From NCBI RefSeq assembly GCF_003056405.1, contig NZ_PYVZ01000008.1, positions 62,001-126,000 on the forward strand: a DNA stretch of 64,000 nt. The letters run 5' to 3'. Below, one piece after another: positions 58,351 to 64,000 of the stretch. Position numbers and translations under genes: made by a program. The DNA is from Devosia indica. Its GTDB lineage: Bacteria; Pseudomonadota; Alphaproteobacteria; Rhizobiales; Devosiaceae. How positions within the stretch are numbered: position 1 is the stretch's first letter; each line of letters begins with the position of its first letter. Under the pieces are notes generated by a model. That model was not told where the DNA came from. It was given only the letters and a program-made list of their open reading frames with translations, and did not search any database.

Positions 58351-59067
58351 TCAGATGCTCACGGACAGATCGACCAGCCAGGCCGGCAACACGCCCAGCG
58401 CCCAGGCTTCCAGCAAACGGTCGATACGGAAAATGATCGCCAGGCCCACCACTGCCAGGCCCACGCCCAGCGCCGTCTTGGCATGCGGCGCGAACTGCAT
58501 CAGCAACGCACGGCGCCCGGATAGCGCGGCGCGGGTACCATAGGCCAGGCCCAGCACGATGCTCGCGGCACCCAGCGCGAAGAACGCCATGATTAGCCCG
58601 GCATAAAACAGGTCCTCACCCTGGGCGGCCAGCCCGATGGCGCCACCCAGCGTCGGGCCGATACAGGGTGACCAGGCCAGGCCCAAAAGTGCACCGGCCG
58701 CAGCCTCACCCCAGAGCCCGCGCCCCTCGACCTGGCCGAGCAGGCGCGTGCTGCCGCTGGCCGTAGCCCCGGCAAGGCGGGAAAATTGGGTTTGCAGGGG
58801 TGGGGTCAGCATGACCAGGCCGAAACCCAGCATGGCCCAGCCTGCCCCCAGAGCGATGACGTCCTGCGGCAGGCCCAGCGCACGGGTCAGCGCAAAGGCG
58901 CCCAATCCGGCCACGGTAAAACTCACAGCCATGCCGCCGGCCATCGCCAATGGGGCCAGCCGGTGCCGCGCCAGAGCGCTGGCGCCGATCAGCGGCAGCA
59001 AGGGCAACACGCACGGATTGATCAGCGTCAGCAGCCCCGCTGCAAATGCCAGAACCAGATCGAGCAA
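58351..59067 (-). CDS. ccdA: Cytochrome c biogenesis protein CcdA
   Basis: A 238-residue inner-membrane protein with about six helices. It carries the two conserved redox cysteines in NPCVLPLLPL and SPCIGPTLGG. CcdA passes electrons from cytoplasmic thioredoxin to periplasmic thiol proteins. Here the partner is the thioredoxin encoded directly downstream. Confidence 0.9.
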   Translation of the reverse strand: MLDLVLAFAAGLLTLINPCVLPLLPLIGASALARHRLAPLAMAGGMAVSFTVAGLGAFALTRALGLPQDVIALGAGWAMLGFGLVMLTPPLQTQFSRLAGATASGSTRLLGQVEGRGLWGEAAAGALLGLAWSPCIGPTLGGAIGLAAQGEDLFYAGLIMAFFALGAASIVLGLAYGTRAALSGRRALLMQFAPHAKTALGVGLAVVGLAIIFRIDRLLEAWALGVLPAWLVDLSVSI

Positions 59068-59152
59068 AGCCGCACTCCCATTCCGCTCTCGTCGAGAGAC
59101 TATACGGGGGCGCCGGGCACAAAGTTACAGCATCGCGTTGAACAGCCCGTGA

Positions 59153-60097
59153 TCAGGCCGCAAGCACCGCATTTACCTCCGCCCGGCTGGGCGGCTGGCA
59201 GCCGATCCGGCTGCAATTGATGCCTGCGACCACGGCGCCGAACCGCAGCATGGCTTGCAGTTGCGATGCATCGAGCGCGGCCAGCGCGCCTGGCTTGAGG
59301 GCACCGGCCTCCTCCAGCCAGGTCAGGATGCCGGCCATCAGGCTGTCCCCGGCACCGACCGTATCGCCAAACACTTCGGGTGCGTAGATTGGCGCGGCCG
59401 CATTGGACGCACGCGAAAACGCCCGCGAGCCTTCTTCGCCCATTGTCACCACGACCAGTTCGCAATGCGGCCGCGCAAGCAACGCGGCGGCGTGGTCCTC
59501 CACGCTCCTGCCCGGCTCGAGCCAGGCGTGATCCTCGTCCGAAAGCTTGACCAGATGCGCCTTGTCGAGAAATTGGCTCAGCCGCGCCCGGTAGCCGGCC
59601 TCGTCCGCGATCAGCTTGTCGCGCACATTGATGTCGATGGAGATTGTTGCGCCCCGCTCTGCAGCCGCATCGACGACATCGGCCCACACGACTGCGTCCT
59701 CTTCCAGGATCGGACAGAAGCCGCCGATCTGGTAGAGGTCCACCTGTTCGGGCAGCGCCGCCAGCAGGCTGTTCCGGGTAAAGGCCCGGTCGGCGCCGCG
59801 TTCAAATACATAGCTGGCCTGCATCTTGGCGTTGAAGCTGACGATTGCCCTGGTGGTCGGCGCTTCGACACGCCCCTCCAGCAGCACTGAAACCCCTGCT
59901 TCGGCCAGCGGCGCCAGCAGCACATCGCCATATTCGTCCTGGCTGATCGGGCACAGAAACCCGGTCTGGTTGCCCAGCTTGGACAGGGCAATGGCACAGT
60001 TGAACGGTGATCCGCCCGCATGCGCCACCCGCTCCGCGCCCGGCTCGGCCGAGACCGGCACCAGATCGATCAGGCTTTCGCCACCGACAACGAACAT
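59153..60097 (-). CDS. PfkB-family sugar kinase (fructokinase-like)
   Basis: The ribokinase fold shows the N-terminal GGSPFNCAIALSKLG glycine motif and the catalytic DTVGAGDSLMAG with the Asp base. At 314 residues it is full length. It phosphorylates a sugar, probably fructose or a keto-sugar, with ATP. It is divergent from a TRAP permease pair, which hints at a shared sugar or sugar-acid substrate. An inverted repeat CGTATC/GATACG (60142-60168) lies between them. Confidence 0.88.
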   Translation of the reverse strand: MFVVGGESLIDLVPVSAEPGAERVAHAGGSPFNCAIALSKLGNQTGFLCPISQDEYGDVLLAPLAEAGVSVLLEGRVEAPTTRAIVSFNAKMQASYVFERGADRAFTRNSLLAALPEQVDLYQIGGFCPILEEDAVVWADVVDAAAERGATISIDINVRDKLIADEAGYRARLSQFLDKAHLVKLSDEDHAWLEPGRSVEDHAAALLARPHCELVVVTMGEEGSRAFSRASNAAAPIYAPEVFGDTVGAGDSLMAGILTWLEEAGALKPGALAALDASQLQAMLRFGAVVAGINCSRIGCQPPSRAEVNAVLAA

Positions 60098-60141
60098 GCA
60101 TTCCTCCCAAGCACAGGCATTGGGCCGCTGCTTACCACTTT

Positions 60142-60168
60142 CGTATCAGATGTCACCAGCCAGATACG
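60142..60168. promoter_or_regulatory. Inverted repeat in the kinase/TRAP divergent region
   Basis: CGTATC (60142-60147) and GATACG (60163-60168) are exact reverse complements, 15 nt apart, 45 bp upstream of the kinase start. It may be a regulator site; no regulator gene is adjacent. Confidence 0.35.
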
Positions 60169-60239
60169 GCAAACTCCCGCATTTCCGCCACAATCACGTT
60201 GACCCACCGAACGGATAATGCTCAATCGGTTCCGGGAAT

Positions 60240-60263
60240 AAGCGCGGAACAGCGCGGCTTTTT
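60240..60263 (+). terminator. Terminator-like hairpin in the TRAP leader
   Basis: AAGCGCG pairs with CGCGGCTT (one bulge) and is followed by TTTTT, 24 nt before the dctQ ATG. It could be a leader attenuator or a stray upstream terminator. Confidence 0.45.
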
Positions 60264-60286
60264 GAACTCTGGGGAGGCGCATTCAC

Positions 60287-60865
60287 ATGCAAGCGCTCGC
60301 CGTGCTGGTCCGGATGATCAGCGCCATCAATTGGCTTGTGGGGCAGATATTGTCCTGGCTGGCCTTGGCCTGCGTGCTGGTGTGCTTCACCGTGGTCGTG
60401 CAGCGCTATGTGTTCAACACCTCGACCCTGTGGATGCAGGACCTCTATGTCTGGCTCGGCGGCGCCATGTTCACCGGCGTGGCCGGCTTTGCCTTGCTGC
60501 GCAACGACCATGTGCGGGTTGATGTGTTCTACCGTCCCGCTTCAGTCCGCCGCAAAGCCATTGCCGATCTGATCGGCGTGCTGCTGTTCCTGCTCCCCTA
60601 TGTCTATGTCGTCTGGACCTACACCTTTACCGCCGTCGCCCGCTCCTGGGGCTTTATGGAAGGTTCGGCCAACATTGGCGGCATGCCTGGCCTGTTTGTC
60701 CTGAAAAGCTTCATCCTGCTCTTTGCCATTCTGGTCGGCCTGCAGGGCCTGGCCATGGCTGCCCGCGCCATTCTGGTGCTGGCCGGCAAGGAAGAGCTCC
60801 TGCCCCAGCATCTGCGCTATGAGCAGCAGAACGATGACACCCCACATACTGGAGAGATCGCCTGA
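60287..60865 (+). CDS. dctQ: TRAP transporter small permease subunit
   Basis: The 192-residue protein has four transmembrane segments with the DctQ pattern VVVQRYVFNTSTLWMQDLYVW and a conserved HVRVDVFYR. The start follows GGGGAGG. It overlaps the large subunit by 1 nt (TGATG). The pair imports organic acids or sugar acids with a sodium gradient. The required DctP binding protein is not in the neighbourhood. Confidence 0.88.
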   Translation: MQALAVLVRMISAINWLVGQILSWLALACVLVCFTVVVQRYVFNTSTLWMQDLYVWLGGAMFTGVAGFALLRNDHVRVDVFYRPASVRRKAIADLIGVLLFLLPYVYVVWTYTFTAVARSWGFMEGSANIGGMPGLFVLKSFILLFAILVGLQGLAMAARAILVLAGKEELLPQHLRYEQQNDDTPHTGEIA

Positions 60866-62253
60866 TGGATCCCGTGCTGCTTGGCGAGATCCTTTCCGCC
60901 ATCATGTTCTTTGGTGTCATCGGCGTGCTCATGCTGGGCTTTCCGGTGGCCTTCTCGCTGGCCGGCACCGCGCTGATCTTCGGCCTGGTCGGCTGGTGGC
61001 TGGGCGTCTATGACCCCTCCAACTATGGCTCGCTGGCCGGGCGCTATATCGGGCTGATGACCAATGAAGTGCTGGTCGCCGTGCCGCTCTTCATCTTCAT
61101 GGGTGTCGTGCTCGAACGCTCCGGTATTGCCGAACAGCTCCTGCTCACCATGGGCAAGCTCTTTGGCAATCTGCGCGGCGGGCTGGGCCTGTCGGTCATC
61201 GTCGTGGGCGCGCTCCTGGCCGCCTCTACCGGCGTCGTCGGCGCCACCGTCGTCACCATGGGCCTGATTTCCCTGCCTGCCATGCTACGCGCTGGCTATG
61301 ACCCGAAACTGGCCACCGGCGTCATCTGCGCCTCTGGCACGCTGGGGCAGATCATTCCGCCCTCTACCGTACTCATCTTCATGGGCGACATGCTGGCCGG
61401 CATCAATTCCCAGGTGCAGATGGAAAAGGGCAATTTCGCCCCCGAGCCGGTCTCGGTCGGTGCGCTGTTTGCCGGCGCCATCCTGCCCGGTCTGCTGCTG
61501 GTTGGACTCTACGCCGCCTACATGATTTTCAAGGCCATCACCGATCCCAAGTCCTGCCCCGCAACCCCGGTTCCCGAGGATGAAAAAGCCGGGCTGATGC
61601 GCGAAGTCTTCGTCGCCCTGGTACCGCCGCTGCTGCTCATCGTGGCCGTGCTCGGCTCGATCCTGGGCGGCATCGCCACACCCACCGAGGCCGCCTCGGT
61701 TGGCTCGGTCGGCGCCATGCTGCTGGCCGTGCTGCGCCGCCGCATCGATTTCTCCATTTTGCGTCAGGCGGTGATCTCCACCGCCACCATCACCTCGATG
61801 GTGTTCATCATCCTGTTTGGTGCGGCGGTGTTTTCCATCGTCTTCCGCATGATGGGCGGCGACAATCTGGTGCACGAATTCCTCTCCTCCATGCCCGGCG
61901 GTGCCATCGGCGCCATGATCATTGTCATGCTGATCATGTTCCTGCTCGGCTTCATCCTCGACACGTTCGAGATCATCTTCATCGTCATCCCGATCACCGC
62001 ACCGGTGCTGCTGGCGCTCGATGTCGATCCGATCTGGCTTGGCGTCATGGTGGGCGTCAATTTGCAGACCAGCTTCCTCACCCCGCCCTTCGGCTTCGCC
62101 CTTTTCTACCTGCGCGGCGTCGCCTCCAATGCGGTCTCGACCGGCGCCATCTACCGCGGCGCGGTCCCCTTCGTGATCCTGCAACTGATCGGCATCGCCC
62201 TGCTCTTCACCTTCCCCCAGCTCATCACCTGGCTGCCGGATCTGCTTTACTAG
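60865..62253 (+). CDS. dctM: TRAP transporter large permease subunit
   Basis: The 462-residue, roughly 12-helix permease has the DctM signatures VAVPLFIFMGVVLERSGIAE, GALLAASTGVVGATVVTMG and SGTLGQIIPPS. The extended cytoplasmic loop (about 220-260) and length resemble the FcbT3-type large subunits used for mannitol, aromatic or sugar-acid uptake. It is translationally coupled to dctQ and ends in a strong hairpin. Confidence 0.9.
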   Translation: MDPVLLGEILSAIMFFGVIGVLMLGFPVAFSLAGTALIFGLVGWWLGVYDPSNYGSLAGRYIGLMTNEVLVAVPLFIFMGVVLERSGIAEQLLLTMGKLFGNLRGGLGLSVIVVGALLAASTGVVGATVVTMGLISLPAMLRAGYDPKLATGVICASGTLGQIIPPSTVLIFMGDMLAGINSQVQMEKGNFAPEPVSVGALFAGAILPGLLLVGLYAAYMIFKAITDPKSCPATPVPEDEKAGLMREVFVALVPPLLLIVAVLGSILGGIATPTEAASVGSVGAMLLAVLRRRIDFSILRQAVISTATITSMVFIILFGAAVFSIVFRMMGGDNLVHEFLSSMPGGAIGAMIIVMLIMFLLGFILDTFEIIFIVIPITAPVLLALDVDPIWLGVMVGVNLQTSFLTPPFGFALFYLRGVASNAVSTGAIYRGAVPFVILQLIGIALLFTFPQLITWLPDLLY

Positions 62254-62289
62254 CGCGCTGCGCTCGATAAGCGGGAACAATGAAACAGC

Positions 62290-62319
62290 ACGGCCCGGAT
62301 AGTTTCCCATCCGGGCCGT
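62290..62319. terminator. Bidirectional hairpin between TRAP and KtrA genes
   Basis: ACGGCCCGGAT (62290-62300) and ATCCGGGCCGT (62309-62319) are an exact 11-bp stem with an 8-nt loop between convergent genes. There is no long U-tract on either side. Confidence 0.65.
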
Positions 62320-62343
62320 CCCATATCGTCAATCGCCAGTGTA

Positions 62344-63015
62344 TCAGGTCCGCGAGGCGAAGCGCTCGACCCGCTCGGTCTCGCCCAGGACGATGAGCAG
62401 GTCGTCCTTCTGCACCACCGTGCTTGCCTGCGCATAGGTGAAGGTCTCGCCCGGGCGCTTGATGCCCACCACTGTGACACCATGCGCTTGGCGGATCTGT
62501 GCCTGCTCCAGGGTCTGGCCGATAATGTCGGAGGGCGCACGCGTCTTGACCATGGCGAAATCATTGTCGAGATCGACAAAGTCCATCATTTTGCCGGTGA
62601 GGATGTGCGCCACCATCTGCCCCATCCGCGCCTCAGGATAGACCACGTTCTTGATGCCGATGCTCTTGAGTATCTTGCCATGGCGTTCATTTGTCGCCTT
62701 GGCCCAGATGGTCGGCACGCCGGCCTCGATAACCGCCAGGGCGGTCAGAATACTGGCCTCCAGATCGGAGCCGATGGCAACGACCACCGTCTTGAACTCG
62801 GCTATGCCCAATTGCCGCAGAGCTTCGGGGTTCGCGCAGTCCGCCTGCAGCACATGGGTGAGGCGGCTGGCGGCGTCCTGGACGCGTCCAGCATCCTCAT
62901 CGACGCCGAGCACTTCATGTCCCATGCGGATCAGTGCGGATGCAACCGAATTGCCGAACCGTCCCAGGCCGATGACCAGAACGGTCTCGGCCTTTCCGAA
63001 TGAATGTCTAGCCAA
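62344..63015 (-). CDS. ktrA: Potassium channel regulatory subunit, KtrA/TrkA type
   Basis: A single RCK unit: the N-terminal Rossmann domain VLVIGLGRFGNSVASALI (NAD/ATP-binding) and a C-terminal RCK-C domain. The 223 residues fit KtrA rather than the double-length TrkA of E. coli. I chose the TTG at 63015, with GAGGAG 10 nt upstream; it overlaps the KtrB stop by 8 nt. No ATG gives a better start, since homologues begin at the equivalent MARHSFGK. It gates the adjacent membrane subunit. Confidence 0.85.
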   Translation of the reverse strand: MARHSFGKAETVLVIGLGRFGNSVASALIRMGHEVLGVDEDAGRVQDAASRLTHVLQADCANPEALRQLGIAEFKTVVVAIGSDLEASILTALAVIEAGVPTIWAKATNERHGKILKSIGIKNVVYPEARMGQMVAHILTGKMMDFVDLDNDFAMVKTRAPSDIIGQTLEQAQIRQAHGVTVVGIKRPGETFTYAQASTVVQKDDLLIVLGETERVERFASRT

Positions 63016-64000
63016 CGATAACTCGCTCCTCTGGATAGCGGAAAGCGTTACGGCCGCGACCAATGGCCAGGGCCGTCGCAATGGTGATAGTACCCACCCT
63101 GCCCACAAACATCAGCACGATCAGCACCAGTTCTGCCAACGGCGGCAATTGGCCGGTGATGCCGGTGGAAAGACCCACCGTGGCAAAGGCAGAGATTGTT
63201 TCAAACAGCACATCGGTCAGCGAATGTTCCGTCACGGACAATATGGTCATCGTGCCCAGCGCTATCAGCGACAGCGACAGCAATACCACGGTGAGGGCCT
63301 GCCGCTCGATCGGCGTTCCGATGCTGCGTCCGAACATGGCTGCCTCGCGTTCGCCCTTTGCCTCTGACCACACCACGATACCCAGGATGAAGAAGGTCGT
63401 GACCTTGATACCACCGGCGGTACCGGCGCTGCCGCCACCGATGAACATCAACACATAGGTCACCGCCAGCGTTTCGTCGGACAGCGCGCTCGTGTCGAGC
63501 GCGTTGAACCCGGTCGTGCGCGTGGTCACCGATTGAAAAGCGCTGTTGAGCAGCTTGTCGGCAATGCCCATGGGCCCCAGCGTTGCCGGGTTTTGCCACT
63601 CGACCAGCAACACCGTGACAAAGCCGACGAACAACAGGATCGCCGTGCCCCAAAGCGTGATCTTGCTGTGGAGCGTCCAGTTCTGCGGGCCGGCCCTCTT
63701 GCGCCCCAGCCGATGGCGCATTTCATGGATCACCGGAAAACCAAGCGAGCTGAATATGATGGCAACCATGATCGGCAACAGGATCAGCCAATCTTTCTGG
63801 AAGCCCATCAGGCTGTCCGAATAGGTCGAAAAACCCGCATTGTTGAAGGCAGAGACGGCGTGGAACAGCCCGTGCCAGGCAGCCGATCCCCAGTCATGGC
63901 CATAAAAGAAATGCAGGCGCAGTGTCAGCATCAGGGTCAGCAAGCCTTCGACCACGACCGTGACCAGCAGGATCAGGCGCAGCACGCTGCCCCCATCGGA
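63008..64000 (-). CDS. ktrB: Potassium uptake membrane subunit, TrkH/KtrB type, 5' end missing
   Basis: The frame continues past the right edge, so about the last 330 residues are seen. Repeated P-loop segments carry filter glycines, in HAVSAFNNAGFSTYSD, TRTTGFNALD and FATVGLSTGITG. A K-selective four-fold pseudo-repeat of this kind is typical of Trk/Ktr/HKT. VVLLVEWQNPATLG and GGGSAGTAGGIKVTT, the gating-loop region, also match. Its stop overlaps the ktrA start, which fits a stoichiometric two-gene unit. Confidence 0.88.
   Translation of the reverse strand, partial: SDGGSVLRLILLVTVVVEGLLTLMLTLRLHFFYGHDWGSAAWHGLFHAVSAFNNAGFSTYSDSLMGFQKDWLILLPIMVAIIFSSLGFPVIHEMRHRLGRKRAGPQNWTLHSKITLWGTAILLFVGFVTVLLVEWQNPATLGPMGIADKLLNSAFQSVTTRTTGFNALDTSALSDETLAVTYVLMFIGGGSAGTAGGIKVTTFFILGIVVWSEAKGEREAAMFGRSIGTPIERQALTVVLLSLSLIALGTMTILSVTEHSLTDVLFETISAFATVGLSTGITGQLPPLAELVLIVLMFVGRVGTITIATALAIGRGRNAFRYPEERVIVG

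Overview
The window reads as ordinary chromosome of a GC-rich alphaproteobacterium of the order Hyphomicrobiales (Rhizobiales), most likely a Devosia-like organism (inference from gene families, not from a marker gene). Pointers are a CpdR cell-cycle receiver, a LiuR-type MerR regulator, a 'cisplatin-response' DNA ligase with its exonuclease partner, a suhB/MmgR-type sRNA, a ROSE-type thermometer before an hsp20 gene, and the GC-rich palindromic intergenic repeats common in this order. There are no phage genes, insertion sequences, CRISPR arrays or plasmid functions. Coding density is high and most genes have clear Shine-Dalgarno sites, many with 1-8 nt stop/start overlaps.

Left part (1-9.4 kb): a truncated oligopeptide-binding protein gene, then a complete fatty-acid beta-oxidation locus. 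fadE, fadJ, fadI and a 52-aa membrane protein run leftward; fadD and a LiuR-like MerR gene run rightward. Two near-identical 16-bp operators lie in the gap between fadE and fadD. 9.4-16.5 kb: a UvrB/C-motif protein, the DNA ligase/MBL exonuclease pair, an esterase and an M16C metalloprotease. 16.6-20.8 kb: a sugar-type module (aldo/keto reductase, GntR regulator, Gfo/Idh/MocA dehydrogenase), a GFA protein and a secreted protein. 21-25.9 kb: a YbbA/YbbP-type ABC exporter pair whose ATPase has a basic tail, a LysR regulator and a methyltransferase. 26-33 kb: a HerA-like ATPase, an aldose epimerase-like protein, HrpB, the msrB-hyi pair and an FMN-binding protein.

33-41.4 kb: two tandem tRNA-Val genes (GAC and CAC), cpdR, an N-formylglutamate amidohydrolase, a suhB/MmgR-type sRNA beside an inositol-monophosphatase-family gene, an FMN-binding protein and lysophospholipase pair with a structured RNA and terminator in front of it, a heat-shock hsp20 gene with a sigma-32-like promoter and ROSE-type hairpin, a putative metalloid cluster (ArsR, DUF6428, MFS) and dps. 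41.9-49.4 kb: gltB, a glutathione transferase, gltD and hpt. 49.6-53.4 kb: a GntR-controlled acid-sugar module (UxaA/GarD dehydratase, RbsD/FucU mutarotase, FAH hydrolase) with one 12-bp palindrome at two promoters.

53.5-64 kb: a TetR/FAD-monooxygenase pair, nadB, a diheme cytochrome c gene interrupted by an in-frame TGA directly after its second heme motif, a periplasmic thioredoxin and CcdA, a PfkB sugar kinase, a TRAP DctQM pair with no binding protein beside it, and a KtrA/KtrB-type potassium uptake pair truncated by the window end. The best leads for new biology are the interrupted cytochrome, the two non-coding RNA loci, the RNA thermometer, and the two regulator/operator sets that can be read directly from the sequence.
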